Positions 27,201-35,589 are shown, counted from the stretch's first letter. The stretch: DNA of 64,000 nt from an uncultured Clostridia bacterium (GCA_934130085.1 CAKOXK010000003.1:67352-131351), one strand, 5' to 3'. Numbers and translations: made by a program. The notes: generated by a model not told the origin, from the letters alone.

Positions 27201-27595
27201 ATCATCTGCCTATAAATTCTATAACGTTCTTCTTTCTCTTTTGACTTTTCGTCTTCCTTCTGCTCATCATCTGAATTGAACATTTTATTATACTCTTTCG
27301 CTTGATTGAAATAGTAGGCAGTTGCTAAAATATGCTTGCATGTACCGTACGTATCTTCATAATCAGGGCACGTACAACTTAAATTTTCGATATTTCCTTT
27401 TTGGATTTCAATATATGTGAAATAATCCATGTTCGCACCATTAACCCTTGCGCGAACTGAAAAATCATCTTTATTTTCGTATTTAATTTTGGTAAGTGTA
27501 ATCTTGTTATCATTAGCAATCTCTTTTGCATTTTCAAGAATTTCTTTAGATGCATACTTCTCTAGTTCATTCATTATCACTTCACTAATTAACAC
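24296..27595 (-). CDS. SNF2-family helicase with SWIM zinc finger
   Basis: A 1099-aa ATPase. The N-terminus has a SWIM zinc-binding motif (LSCTCPDYEDTYGTCKH, ~residues 75-92), then a long middle region of the bacterial SNF2-associated type. The SNF2 core starts near residue 640: motif I GILADDMGLGKT, DEAQ box, ALTGTPIENS, and the helicase C-terminal domain with NLIGADMVIHYDPWWN and DRTYRIGQKRSVQVYK. The family remodels DNA-protein complexes, often RNA polymerase. The start is taken as GTG at 27595 after AAGGAG; an ATG at 27574 is an alternative. It is monocistronic with its own promoter. Confidence 0.9.
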   Translation of the reverse strand: MLISEVIMNELEKYASKEILENAKEIANDNKITLTKIKYENKDDFSVRARVNGANMDYFTYIEIQKGNIENLSCTCPDYEDTYGTCKHILATAYYFNQAKEYNKMFNSDDEQKEDEKSKEKEERYRIYRQMINTFYEQEQNDAEVKIHAAGDIKIEPKILYNYNSKELKVEFKIGKTQMYKIKNLTEFYNRMIENQKYKYGMKLEFIHSKDAFTQESQGLLDFIMKYAEIIKYANESANYYANFMNNGAITLSNSGMDDLFNALNGKSAEYENQYGNQMIHFIDNEPDIKFDIKESNYKDEFKITTNTDVYDFSVIQGKKYIYFLQNNDLYRCSMKFNNTVLKLLNIFKVNFVRQIPLKKVEFSDFYSLIIEQMKDKFDLSKIDQEILEKYMPKELKVKVSLDINKSNFVTADVKFKYDNFEFSPFENVDKQIPRNAVEESKALDLFKNAGFMLDIKKNQLILTSEDRIYDFLKVGVEEFIKRFEVLATENFKARQIISPKISSIGVKIENNLLNIDLSEIDLEKSEFEEIMKKYTLRKRFHRLKNGQFVDLEDNKTLDAIEKISESVNIDYKELSALTIKVPIYRSLYLDKILKQNEIVVKQSEEYKNLIDDVYNRQISDKYQLPRTLNASLREYQKVGFDWLKTLDDYGLGGILADDMGLGKTIQLLAVLLSYKELENENHLPSLVICPSSLTLNWQEEANKFATSLKTIVISGTSAEREEQISKIKNCDVAITSYDLLKRDLEIYKKYDYVFRYLIADEAQYIKNNTTKNAKAIKEIKSKTRYALTGTPIENSLAELWSIFDFIMPGYLFNYSKFKVKYETPIIKEDDKDAMTRLKNMIEPFILRRVKEKVLTELPDKTITVLNNEMDGEQLDIYLSYMKQAKKQAKEEIEVNGVQNSQIKILALLMRLRQICCHPGLFIENYDGGSKKLQQCIEVIKNAVDGGHKILLFSGYSSMFPYIEKELNDLKIKYFKLTGQTKVSERMDLVNEFNENKDIKVFLISLKAGGTGLNLIGADMVIHYDPWWNLSAENQATDRTYRIGQKRSVQVYKLITKNSIEEKIYNLQEKKAKLANDMLSTNETFISKLSKDEIMELFE

Positions 27596-27634
27596 TTGCC
27601 TTGCTCTCCTTTTTTCGATTTAACTTAGTTTTAT

Positions 27635-27663
27635 ATTATATAACCTTTTTCCTGTTTTTACAA
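27635..27663 (-). promoter_or_regulatory. Sigma-A promoter of the SNF2 helicase gene
   Basis: On the minus strand TTGTAA (27658-27663) and TATAAT (27635-27640) with a 17-bp spacer. Confidence 0.75.
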
Positions 27664-27739
27664 GGGAGTTTAAGGAAGTATTTTGCACAAAATTAATATC
27701 AGAGTGTTAATATCAAAAGCAAAAATCTTGTGATTAAAA

Positions 27740-27764
27740 AAGAAGACATATTTTATGTCTTCTT
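27740..27764 (-). terminator. Terminator of the porGDAB operon
   Basis: AAGAAGACAT and ATGTCTTCTT form a 10-bp stem with a 5-base loop, followed on the minus strand by TTTTTT. Confidence 0.85.
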
Positions 27765-27832
27765 ATATCTCAATATTTTTTATCAACAGGTTCTATCTAC
27801 CTGTTTTATCTTCTGCATGTTTTATCTACCTG

Positions 27833-28783
27833 TTAGTTTTCATTTGTCATCTTTTCTTTTTTCAAAAGGTCTTCCCAACGTTTATCTACTTCTTTTTGGA
27901 ATTCTTCTATCATCCATTCATTTCCTGGTTTAAAAATATGCTTGAAGCGTTTTTGCGTTTTCAAGAATTCTGTTATTGGTAGTTTTTTATCTGGTTTGTA
28001 GTTTATGTGGTATACTCCATTTTCTACTTCGTATAGTGGCCAGTAGCATGTTTCTATTGCTAATTTGTTTATTTGCATTAGGTCTTCTGGTGGATAGCCC
28101 CATCCTCTTGGGCATGGTGCTAATACATTTAAAAATTTTGCTCCTTTTGTGTATATTGCTTTCTCTGATTTTTCGTATAAATCTTTAAAGTTTGTGTATG
28201 CTGCTGTTTGTGCTACATAAGGAAGGTGATGTGCTACCATTATTTCTGTTAGGTCTTTTCTTGATTGCATTTTTCCTGGTATCACTTTTCCTGCTGGTGA
28301 TGTTGTTGTATCTGCAAATTTTGGTGTTGCCGATGAGCGTTGAATTCCTGTGTTCATGTAAGCTCCGTTGTCATAGCATACATAAGTCATATCATGTCCT
28401 CTTTCCATAGCACCTGATAAACTTTGTAAACCTATATCATACGTTCCTCCGTCTCCTCCAAAGATTATAAATTTTGTATCTTCATTTTCAGGAATTTTTC
28501 CTTTCTTTTTTAATGCATTGTACGCTGCTTCAACTCCTGCTTCTGTTGCTGATGCGCATTCAAATGCTGTGTGAATGTATGATCCTTGCCATGCTGTGTA
28601 TGGATATATAAATGTTGATACTTCCATACATCCTGTTGCGTTTGATACAACTATATGGTCATCTTCATGTACTGCTCTTAATATCATTCTTGCGACTGCT
28701 GGAGCTCCACAACCTGCACACATTCTGTGTCCTGCCGTAAATCTTGATGGTTTGTTTGCGACTATTTCTTTTACATTGTACAT
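27833..28783 (-). CDS. porB: 2-oxoacid:ferredoxin oxidoreductase, beta subunit
   Basis: A 316-aa thiamine-pyrophosphate subunit. It has the cysteines for the 4Fe-4S cluster (CAGCGAP), the TPP/Mg motif GDGGTYDIGLQSLSGA and NGAYMNTGIQRSSATP, as in pyruvate:ferredoxin oxidoreductase beta chains. It converts pyruvate (or a related 2-oxoacid) and CoA to acyl-CoA, CO2 and reduced ferredoxin together with PorA, PorD and PorG. It starts 4 bp after porA and is the last gene of the operon. Substrate choice between pyruvate and branched 2-oxoacids cannot be settled by eye, but SATPKFADTTTSP favours the pyruvate type. Confidence 0.93.
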   Translation of the reverse strand: MYNVKEIVANKPSRFTAGHRMCAGCGAPAVARMILRAVHEDDHIVVSNATGCMEVSTFIYPYTAWQGSYIHTAFECASATEAGVEAAYNALKKKGKIPENEDTKFIIFGGDGGTYDIGLQSLSGAMERGHDMTYVCYDNGAYMNTGIQRSSATPKFADTTTSPAGKVIPGKMQSRKDLTEIMVAHHLPYVAQTAAYTNFKDLYEKSEKAIYTKGAKFLNVLAPCPRGWGYPPEDLMQINKLAIETCYWPLYEVENGVYHINYKPDKKLPITEFLKTQKRFKHIFKPGNEWMIEEFQKEVDKRWEDLLKKEKMTNEN

Positions 28784-28787
28784 TTTG

Positions 28788-29966
28788 TTATCTCCTTTCT
28801 TTTAGTCCTAAAAATCTTACTGGGTTTGACATATCTTTTAAATCTTGTAAGTCTTGATATACTTGCTCGATTTGTTTTACTGTTACGTCTCTTCCTCCTA
28901 CTCCGTAAGTATAGTTTATTGCTTTTATATTAACTTGTTCTTGGAACATTGATGATACAACATCTTCATATAAAGGTCCTGGTGTTCCTGAAACTAGTGG
29001 TACTTTATCAAGTACGGCTACTGCTTTTGCGTTTCTTAGTGCAATTGCTATTTCTTTTCCAGGGAATGGTCTAAATACACGTATTTTTAAAAGCCCAGCT
29101 TTTATTCCGTTCTTTCTTAAATTATCAATTGTTTCTTTAACTGTTCCTGCTGTTGAGTTCATGCAAACTATTACGTATTCTGCATCTTCTAATCTGTATT
29201 TTTCAAATAAGTCGTACTTTCTTCCAGTCATTTGTTCGAAGTCTCTTGCAACATCCAAAATTACTTCTTTTGCATTTTCCATAGCAACTGCTTGTTGCTT
29301 TTTGTGTTCTGTTAGATATGGTTGTAAGTCCATTGGTCCTACTGCTATTGGCTCTTTTCTATTTAATAGGTAGTGCTCTGGATTGTATGTTCCAACAAAT
29401 TTTTTTACTTTATCAGTTTCAATTAATTCTATATTTTCAATTGCATGTGATGTAATGAAGCCATCTTGCAATACCATTAGTGGTAACATTACATTATTGT
29501 TTTCAGCTATACGATGTGCCATTATCATATTATCATAAGCTTCTTGGTTTGTTTCAGATGCTAACATAATCCAACCCGAATCACGTACTGCCATCGCATC
29601 AGAATGGTCTGAGTGAATATTTAATGGACCTGATATTGCTCTATCAACTAGTGCCATTACTATTGGAAGTCTATAGCCTGATGCTATTTGAACCATCTCC
29701 CACATATACTCTAGTCCGTTTGCTGATGTTGCTGTCATGGCTCTAGCCCCTGCTGCTTCTGCTCCTATGCAGGCTGCCATTGCACTGTGTTCACCTTCTA
29801 CTGCTATAAATTCTGTATCGACTTCTCCGTTATCAACATAAGTTGAAAAATATTGTGGAATTTCTGTTGATGGAGTTATTGGGAATGCCGCTACAACATC
29901 TGGGTTTATTTGTTTCATTGCGTAGGCTGTTGCTTCATTTCCACTTAAGCGTTCTCTAATACTCAT
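28788..29966 (-). CDS. porA: 2-oxoacid:ferredoxin oxidoreductase, alpha subunit
   Basis: A 392-aa subunit forming with PorB the active site. It shows GNEATAYAMKQINPDVVAAFPITPSTEI, VEGEHSAMAACIGAEAAGAR and SANGLEYMWEM, all typical of PorA. The ATG directly abuts the porD stop (shared GAGGAG site inside the porD end), so translation is coupled. The complex is cytoplasmic and supplies reduced ferredoxin for hydrogen formation or biosynthesis in anaerobes. Confidence 0.94.
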   Translation of the reverse strand: MSIRERLSGNEATAYAMKQINPDVVAAFPITPSTEIPQYFSTYVDNGEVDTEFIAVEGEHSAMAACIGAEAAGARAMTATSANGLEYMWEMVQIASGYRLPIVMALVDRAISGPLNIHSDHSDAMAVRDSGWIMLASETNQEAYDNMIMAHRIAENNNVMLPLMVLQDGFITSHAIENIELIETDKVKKFVGTYNPEHYLLNRKEPIAVGPMDLQPYLTEHKKQQAVAMENAKEVILDVARDFEQMTGRKYDLFEKYRLEDAEYVIVCMNSTAGTVKETIDNLRKNGIKAGLLKIRVFRPFPGKEIAIALRNAKAVAVLDKVPLVSGTPGPLYEDVVSSMFQEQVNIKAINYTYGVGGRDVTVKQIEQVYQDLQDLKDMSNPVRFLGLKERR

Positions 29967-30266
29967 TTAATTCTCCTCCCCTTCTTCTTCCATTGTTATT
30001 GCTTTGAATGGGCATACTTTTGCACATACTCCGCATCCTTTGCAATATTCATAATTAAAATCTCCTCTTTTTTGGTCTTTTCCAACTGGAATTGCATCAT
30101 CTGGACAAACTGGGAAGCAAAGTCCGCATTGCTTGCATAATTCGCTATGGAATACTGGTTTCATGCTTCTCCAGTCACCTGTTTTGAACTCTTTTGCGTT
30201 TCCAGCATCATATATTGTTCCTCCTGGAGTTAAATCCTCCCATGGAGTGTTTTTATCTATGTTCAT
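29967..30266 (-). CDS. porD: 2-oxoacid:ferredoxin oxidoreductase, delta (ferredoxin) subunit
   Basis: A 99-aa protein with two 4Fe-4S motifs, CKQCGLCFPVCP and CKGCGVCAKVCP, which pass electrons from the active site to ferredoxin. The ATG at 30266 has no direct Shine-Dalgarno; AAAGGAG lies upstream of a 33-base hairpin (30278-30310). The 229-bp gap to porG is unusual in an otherwise tightly packed operon. Confidence 0.93.
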   Translation of the reverse strand: MNIDKNTPWEDLTPGGTIYDAGNAKEFKTGDWRSMKPVFHSELCKQCGLCFPVCPDDAIPVGKDQKRGDFNYEYCKGCGVCAKVCPFKAITMEEEGEEN

Positions 30267-30277
30267 TACTATTTTTT

Positions 30278-30310
30278 CGTATAATAAATGAAGATTCCAT
30301 TTATTATACG
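30278..30310 (-). promoter_or_regulatory. Hairpin between Shine-Dalgarno and porD start
   Basis: CGTATAATAAATG and CATTTATTATACG are perfect 13-base complements with a 7-base loop. In the mRNA GAAAGGAG lies directly before the stem and the porD ATG 11 nt after it, so folding would bring site and start codon together. Unfolded, an ATG inside the stem could open a 15-codon frame instead. Confidence 0.65.
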
Positions 30311-30495
30311 AGCTCCTTTCTTTTATATTTCAATAATACTTTATTAACTGAGCACGAGCTCACATTTACTTATTTTTCTGGTGTTCTTGCATTATTGTAT
30401 TCTTGTATTCTTGTATTTAATTATAAGTAAATTGTTTCTCATAATGTTTTATTGGTTTTTTATATTATTGATTTGATTATGATTTATAAATTCAG

Positions 30496-31077
30496 TTATT
30501 GAATTTGCTTTACCTCTTTCAAACTCATTTTTAGCGCCTTCATATTTCCATCAATTACCTCTGGTTTTTTTGCGAATTTGTGTTTAAATGAGCTTTCCAT
30601 ATCATTTATAAAATCATTTTCTGGCATTATTTCTGTAACTTTTACTATTGCTGCAAGCATCGGAGTATTTGGAAAATATTTTCCTAGTGTTTCTTCTGAT
30701 ATCTTTCTTGCATCAATTGTATAAACTCTGCCTTTATATCCTTTAAGAAGTGGCTTTATTTCATCAATTCCCTTAGTTGTGTTTATTACAATTGCACCTT
30801 CTTCTTTTAACCCTGCTGTAACATCAACACTTCTTAGAAGTGTATCATCAACCACAACTACATAATCAGGCTCATATATGTTACTATGAACTCTTATTGG
30901 ATTAACGCTAATTCTGTTAAAGGCTGTGATTGGCGCTCCCATTCTTTCTGGTCCATACTCTGGGAATCCTTGAATGTACTTTCCTGTATTAAATGCTGCA
31001 TCAGCTAAAAGTAATGACGCGGTTTTGGCTCCTTGACCCCCTCTTCCATGCCATCTAATTTCAATTAAGTCTTTCAT
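30496..31077 (-). CDS. porG: 2-oxoacid:ferredoxin oxidoreductase, gamma subunit
   Basis: A 193-aa subunit, first gene of porGDAB. The N-terminal IRWHGRGGQGAKTASLLLADA and GFPEYGPERMGAPI are the family signature. AAGGA lies ~10 nt before the ATG. The four-subunit order gamma-delta-alpha-beta is the ancestral one seen in archaea, Thermotoga and some Clostridia, unlike the single-chain enzyme of many Clostridium species. Confidence 0.94.
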   Translation of the reverse strand: MKDLIEIRWHGRGGQGAKTASLLLADAAFNTGKYIQGFPEYGPERMGAPITAFNRISVNPIRVHSNIYEPDYVVVVDDTLLRSVDVTAGLKEEGAIVINTTKGIDEIKPLLKGYKGRVYTIDARKISEETLGKYFPNTPMLAAIVKVTEIMPENDFINDMESSFKHKFAKKPEVIDGNMKALKMSLKEVKQIQ

Positions 31078-31187
31078 TAATAAATAGTCCTTATAAAAAT
31101 ATTTAGGTTTTTGATTTCTAAGGATACCTATAAACCTTTGGTATTAATTGTATTTATATTTTTTATTACTTTCTCTATGTCAAGTTT

Positions 31188-31216
31188 AGTATATATTCTT
31201 TGTAAGTCAAAGTCAA
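31188..31216 (-). promoter_or_regulatory. Promoter of the por operon
   Basis: On the minus strand TTGACT (31211-31216) and TATACT (31188-31193) with 17-bp spacing. TTGACT is repeated in tandem (31205-31210). Confidence 0.75.
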
Positions 31217-31519
31217 TGTTTGTTTAGCGATTTGTTTGTGGTAAATTTTGGTTTTAGGCTTAAATTTTGTTGAATTTACTGGATTTGTTTCTTTATTTTT
31301 CTCTTTCTGACCTAGGGGTCAGTTAGTACAATTTTATTTACCTGTTTTGTTTATGGTAGATTTCATAATTTCATTAAAAAGTTCGTATTGTAAGGCTATA
31401 CACGTTCAATTTTAGTGTTTCTGTTTACATAAGTTGACGTTTTATTTTTTTTGTGTTATAAAGATATTTGTAACCGTTGTATTTCAATATAATTTTGTGT
31501 GATTAGAAAGGGGTTTTCT
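31217..31519. other. Divergent intergenic region without a gene
   Basis: AT-rich sequence between the por promoter and the 78-aa gene. A weak -10 box (TATAAT at 31485-31490) probably serves the plus-strand gene. I see no RNA gene or further structure. Confidence 0.5.
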
Positions 31520-31756
31520 ATGGTAAATCTTAGTTTTAATCTTAGCTTACAGGTTGATGAGAAAAAGGATCCTAATGAGGAACCTCATTTCTCAGTATTT
31601 AGAGGTAAACAGTTTCTTACCACGCTTTACCTGGATCCGGTTCATGTTGTTCCCTCTGACTCAATAAGTCGGCTAGAAATGTCTGCTGTTCAAAATTATG
31701 CTGATTATTTTAAGAGCACTCTTATTGAGAAATTTAATAGCCAGCCTGTACATTAA
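31520..31756 (+). CDS. Small soluble protein of unknown function (78 aa)
   Basis: The ATG at 31520 is 7 nt after AAAGGGG; an in-frame GTG upstream overlaps that site and is not used. The protein starts with a beta-rich segment (VNLSFNLSLQVDEKK) and ends in a helix (SRLEMSAVQNYADYFKSTL). It is flanked by a weak promoter and a clear terminator, so it is probably real. No family recognised. Confidence 0.6.
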   Translation: MVNLSFNLSLQVDEKKDPNEEPHFSVFRGKQFLTTLYLDPVHVVPSDSISRLEMSAVQNYADYFKSTLIEKFNSQPVH

Positions 31757-31779
31757 GGCTATTAAGCAAATTATGTTGA

Positions 31780-31812
31780 AAAATAAGCTCCAAGTGGAGC
31801 TTATTTTTTTAT
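31780..31812. terminator. Bidirectional terminator
   Basis: AATAAGCTCC AAGT GGAGCTTATT followed by T-runs on both strands lies between two convergent genes and serves both. Confidence 0.9.
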
Positions 31813-31824
31813 TATAAGTTTTAT

Positions 31825-32229
31825 TTAGTTGTTGATTTTTCTAAATTCTTCTTCCGTATATTGGATGATATCGACTTTCTTAGACTTCATATAATTTAAT
31901 CTATATTCGTCTATATATTTAAATTGTATGTTTCCTAAAGTCTGTCCTTTAAATGCTATGTATTTTTCTAGGTCTTTAAAATAATCTATAATATATAACG
32001 TATTTACTTTTGCAAAGCTTGGTACTGGCAGTGGTAAATAATTATTTATTTCTATATTTGAAGAATATAATAAATTTTGTTCTTTTCCTTTTAGGCTTGA
32101 TACATTTATCATCTTTACCACCTTATCTTGTTTATTATATTCAACTACTAACATGTATCTAAATTTATTTCCAATATCTCCACCTGCAAGCACGGGTGGA
32201 ATAAAGCGAAGAAAATTTCCTTGTTGCAT
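31825..32229 (-). CDS. Partner of the Panacea protein, candidate toxin
   Basis: A 134-aa protein whose ATG overlaps the stop of the upstream Panacea gene by one base (TAATG), with GAGGAGG 8 nt before it, so translation is strictly coupled. The sequence has a strand-rich start (GNKFRYMLVVEYNKQDK, VVKMINVSSLKGKE) reminiscent of the SH3-like fold of MazF/PemK-type proteins, but no residues that prove it. In PanAT systems a Panacea antitoxin neutralises a variable toxin encoded next to it. Toxin function here rests on context. Confidence 0.6.
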   Translation of the reverse strand: MQQGNFLRFIPPVLAGGDIGNKFRYMLVVEYNKQDKVVKMINVSSLKGKEQNLLYSSNIEINNYLPLPVPSFAKVNTLYIIDYFKDLEKYIAFKGQTLGNIQFKYIDEYRLNYMKSKKVDIIQYTEEEFRKINN

Positions 32230-32756
32230 TAATAGTCCTCCTCTTCGCTATTTAAGTCCCTCTTTTCGTAAGCTTTCAATACCCTATTCATTTTGTATAA
32301 TTCCTTTTCTAATTCTTCATAAGGTACAATTGCTTTGTTTTTATTATGATAATTGTTATCTTCAATTGATAAATTTAAATATTTGGACCATGTTTCAAAT
32401 TGATGTGATAGTTCAGACAATTCATCTGCCGTACATTTGCCAAATATCTCTTCTGTTATTGTTAGTGCTTCTAGTACTTTTGGTGGTAATATTATTTCCT
32501 TTTTTGAATCCTGTTTTAGCTTTTCATAATTTTTTAAATATTTCTGTCTTACTGGTTCTAATACCATTCCGTTATCGAAAGCACTAAACATTTCATTGTA
32601 CATCGTCTCTCCGTTGTTTTTACACATATATATTAATTGTGAAAAAAATAGTAACTTTTGTAATTTCATATTACCTTTAAAGGTATTCATTGGGTTATCC
32701 AATTTTCTTTGCATAAACCACTTTGCCACTTGTTCTGGGGCAACAACATTAGTCAT
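32229..32756 (-). CDS. Panacea (SocA/DUF4065) domain protein, candidate antitoxin
   Basis: A 175-aa protein; ATG at 32756 is 8 nt after AGGAG. Residues ~20-75 have the Panacea pattern: KLQKLLFFSQLIYMCKNNG, an ENEMFSAF-like strand, DNGMVLEPVRQKY. The domain is known from SocA, the GepA family and the PanAT antitoxins, where it binds toxins of different folds. It is followed by the 134-aa gene overlapping by one base. This gene order (antitoxin first) is common for toxin-antitoxin pairs. Confidence 0.8.
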   Translation of the reverse strand: MTNVVAPEQVAKWFMQRKLDNPMNTFKGNMKLQKLLFFSQLIYMCKNNGETMYNEMFSAFDNGMVLEPVRQKYLKNYEKLKQDSKKEIILPPKVLEALTITEEIFGKCTADELSELSHQFETWSKYLNLSIEDNNYHNKNKAIVPYEELEKELYKMNRVLKAYEKRDLNSEEEDY

Positions 32757-33044
32757 ATTTATCACTCCTTTTCACATATTATACGCAAATATTATCTTTG
32801 CATTACGATTATATCACACAAATTATGTAAATTGCAATTTTTTTACATTTTTTCTTTCATTTTATACCAATACACATCGTTGTCAATATTCCTTTATGAA
32901 ATATTGCTAATGCATTTATAGATTTTATCTGATAAGCTATCTAATAAAAAAGCTTATGTTTTCTTTATTTATACTGCCATTCTCTAAATCATATTCTTTT
33001 ATATTCTTTTTGAAACTTTTCTGTGCTTAATAATGTCAATTATT

Positions 33045-33506
33045 TCATTTTAAACCTTTCCATGAATTAATGTATTCTAATATATTGATCGCATCTAAAG
33101 GATATGTTTTATTTTCTTCAAGCATCTGTAATGTTGTTTTTATTCTCTTTCCATCTCTTAATTCATCATCCGGCATATTGATTAATTTTTCTTTAGAAAT
33201 CCATTCTACATCTAAAATTTCTTCTTTGTTAAATGAAATTTTTTCTTCTAATAATTCTGTTGTAAATGTTATTATCATTAATGTAGTATTTTCTATCTCT
33301 TTACTTATTATTGGAAGTACCTTCTTTAATTTGACTTTACATCCAGTTTCTTCAAATATTTCTCTAATAGCACCCTCGAATATTGTTTCTCCATCTTCTA
33401 AATGTCCTGCAGGAACATTCCATTTTCCATAGCAACTCTTTTTTGCTTCTTTAACCATTAGTATTTTATTGTTTTTTTCAATAATTCCACCTACAACAAT
33501 TTCCAT
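33045..33506 (-). CDS. Nudix hydrolase
   Basis: A 153-aa protein of the MutT/Nudix family. The 23-residue box is complete: G..(5)E..(7)REIFEETGC, starting at GHLEDGETIFEG. The family hydrolyses nucleoside diphosphates linked to another moiety, such as oxidised dNTPs or sugar nucleotides; the exact substrate is not predictable. AAAGGA lies 7 nt before the ATG. It stands alone beside a tRNA gene on the same strand. Confidence 0.88.
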   Translation of the reverse strand: MEIVVGGIIEKNNKILMVKEAKKSCYGKWNVPAGHLEDGETIFEGAIREIFEETGCKVKLKKVLPIISKEIENTTLMIITFTTELLEEKISFNKEEILDVEWISKEKLINMPDDELRDGKRIKTTLQMLEENKTYPLDAINILEYINSWKGLK

Positions 33507-33568
33507 TTTTATTCCTTTCGAAAAAAACGTGGAAATGTTGATTCTTCAACACTTCTACGGTTTCTTAT

Positions 33569-33645
33569 TGGTGGGTCAGAAGGGAATCGAACCCCCGACA
33601 CCATGCTTAGAAGGCATGTGCTCTATCCAACTGAGCTACTGGCCC
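33569..33645 (-). tRNA. tRNA-Arg (anticodon TCT)
   Basis: A 77-base cloverleaf with encoded CCA. D-arm AGCTCAGTTGGATAGAGC, anticodon loop CTTCTAA (TCT, reads AGA), T-arm GGTTCGATT. One C-A mismatch is present in the acceptor stem. A consensus promoter lies directly upstream. Confidence 0.95.
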
Positions 33646-33663
33646 ATTGCTAACACATTTCTT

Positions 33664-33692
33664 ATATTATCACAATTATTTTAATGTGTCAA
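33664..33692 (-). promoter_or_regulatory. Promoter of tRNA-Arg(TCT)
   Basis: On the minus strand TTGACA (33687-33692) and TAATAT (33664-33669) with a 17-bp spacer, 18 nt before the mature tRNA. Confidence 0.85.
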
Positions 33693-33804
33693 CTGATTTT
33701 GTTCACTTTCTTTCAAATTTATTTCAACTTGCTTTTTCTCTTACAAGTTGCATTTACTTTGCAGAGTTGCATTTAACTTTTTACTTGACGAAATTTTTAT
33801 TTCT

Positions 33805-35589
33805 CTAGTTTCCTTTTGCTATTACTTGGTTGTGTGGTGAGTATGTGTCTTTTGAAACTAGTTCTCTTGAAACTTCTCTGCCGTTTCTTTTGAAGATTTT
33901 GTATGTTACTGAGGTTGCTCCGTTTGAGCCAGCTTGAATTACTTTTGTTCTTCCTCTTGTTAAGCTTGAATCCTTGGTATATGTTGTTCTGTATGGTACA
34001 GTTCCTGTTCTGTATGATAGTATTTCTATATCATAGTCATCATCTTGTTTTAGTCCATAGATTGAGATGGTTATTCTCTTGCCTGATGTTTTTGCTACTA
34101 GTCTTATTGCATAGTTTCTGTTGTTTTTAAATTTGAAGTCTGGCGCACCCCATGATACTGTTGCATCTGCTCCTATTGGAACGTATCCTACTAAGAACAT
34201 GTGATTTGTTCTTTCTGTTACTTCTAGGTTTGCTCTTAGCACGCTATTATATAATGTGCTTGATACTTGGCAGATTCCTCCTCCTACTTCTGAGGTTACT
34301 TTACCGTTTGAGTATGCTCCTGCTTCTTTGAATCCTGCACTTATTGTTCTTTTTCCTACTGTTGAGTTGTATGAGAATGTTTCTCCTGGCATTAACACTT
34401 TTCCGTTTATCTTTGATGCTGCCAATGCTATATTATTTGATCTATTTGCTGAACTTGTTTGATAACTTGTTGTGTATGTTGCAAGTAAATCCGGAAATGC
34501 TTCTTGACTAATTGAGCTTGTTGTTACTTTTGGATATAATACTTTTAGTGGAATTTCATATTCTTCTTTATCTCCTGTTATTAGAGCTTTTGCTTCATCA
34601 ACAGATATTTTAAAATCCACTCCATTTTCTGATGCTGTGATTTTATATGGATTTGTTGAGTATGATGCATCGACTGGTTCTTTATAAATTTCATTGTGAA
34701 TTTTCTCTATATCAATTGCTTGCGCTTTTTGCATTTCAACAGGAATTTCAATTGGATCAGTGTTGTAATTTATGGCTGTTAATTTTTGTATTATTTGCTG
34801 TTTTAGTTCATCATATTTTACAACATATCCATCTTTTGGTGCACTTATTTTTAGTGTAGTTCCATCTATTTCGTAGTTTGCTTCTTTAATTCCATCTGAA
34901 AAGTTTTCATTCATTTGTGGAACAATTGATTGCAATAAATCATCACTGTAAGTTACGTTTATGCTTAAGTTCGTTTTATTAAATTGTTGCTTTATTAATT
35001 CAAAATTGTTTTCAAATATGTTACCATCTCTACCAATTAGGTAAGCTTCATTTATTACATTTTTAATATCATATTCAAATTCAATCTGCTTTGGAGGTAA
35101 AATGTAGTTTTCATCACCGTGCTTTAGTACAATATCATTTGTTACTCTTTCAGATAACTCATTGTTTATTCTCTCTGTTGCTTCATCTTGGGTTAGGTTT
35201 GATACATCAATGCCGAGAATTGTGATATTACTTGTTATTTTGTCACTTTTTGTATTAATAAGTGCAAAAATTGTGCTGAATAGTATTAGTAAAAGTGCAA
35301 TTATTACTGCTAAGATAATAATTATTTTTATTGTGTTTCTTTTTTCTGAATTTTGATTGTTGTTATTGTTATTTCCATTATTATTGTTATTTCCGCTGTA
35401 GCCATTGTTGCCGTTGCTATTTTCATTGTGGTTGTTTTTTTTCTTTTTCTTATCTTTCTTAGGCTTTTTCTCTTTTTTGTTTTTATTATCTTTTTGGCTA
35501 TTTTTTATAATTTTCTCAGCTTGTTTAAAGTATTTTAACTCTGTTTCAGTTAAACTATCTTTACTCCCTGTGTAGAGTATTGCATTCAT
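33805..35589 (-). CDS. VanW-family cell-envelope protein
   Basis: A 594-aa single-pass membrane protein. A short N-terminal part and a long Lys/Asn-rich cytoplasmic tract (runs of K and N) precede one membrane helix at ~residues 95-117. Outside follow a peptidoglycan-binding-4-like region (ISAPKDGYVVKYDELKQ), the VanW domain (LMPGETFSYNSTVGKRT, EVGGGICQVSSTLYN, ERTNHMFLVGYVP) and a C-terminal G5-like domain. VanW accompanies glycopeptide resistance genes in enterococci but is widespread in Clostridia without them, so resistance should not be assumed. The start overlaps the end of the upstream gene by 29 bases. Confidence 0.88.
   Translation of the reverse strand: MNAILYTGSKDSLTETELKYFKQAEKIIKNSQKDNKNKKEKKPKKDKKKKKNNHNENSNGNNGYSGNNNNNGNNNNNNQNSEKRNTIKIIIILAVIIALLLILFSTIFALINTKSDKITSNITILGIDVSNLTQDEATERINNELSERVTNDIVLKHGDENYILPPKQIEFEYDIKNVINEAYLIGRDGNIFENNFELIKQQFNKTNLSINVTYSDDLLQSIVPQMNENFSDGIKEANYEIDGTTLKISAPKDGYVVKYDELKQQIIQKLTAINYNTDPIEIPVEMQKAQAIDIEKIHNEIYKEPVDASYSTNPYKITASENGVDFKISVDEAKALITGDKEEYEIPLKVLYPKVTTSSISQEAFPDLLATYTTSYQTSSANRSNNIALAASKINGKVLMPGETFSYNSTVGKRTISAGFKEAGAYSNGKVTSEVGGGICQVSSTLYNSVLRANLEVTERTNHMFLVGYVPIGADATVSWGAPDFKFKNNRNYAIRLVAKTSGKRITISIYGLKQDDDYDIEILSYRTGTVPYRTTYTKDSSLTRGRTKVIQAGSNGATSVTYKIFKRNGREVSRELVSKDTYSPHNQVIAKGN

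Noticed and set aside
33805..35589. Glycopeptide resistance from VanW
   Set aside because: VanW homologues are common in Clostridia without van ligases, and no vanA/B-type genes are in the window.
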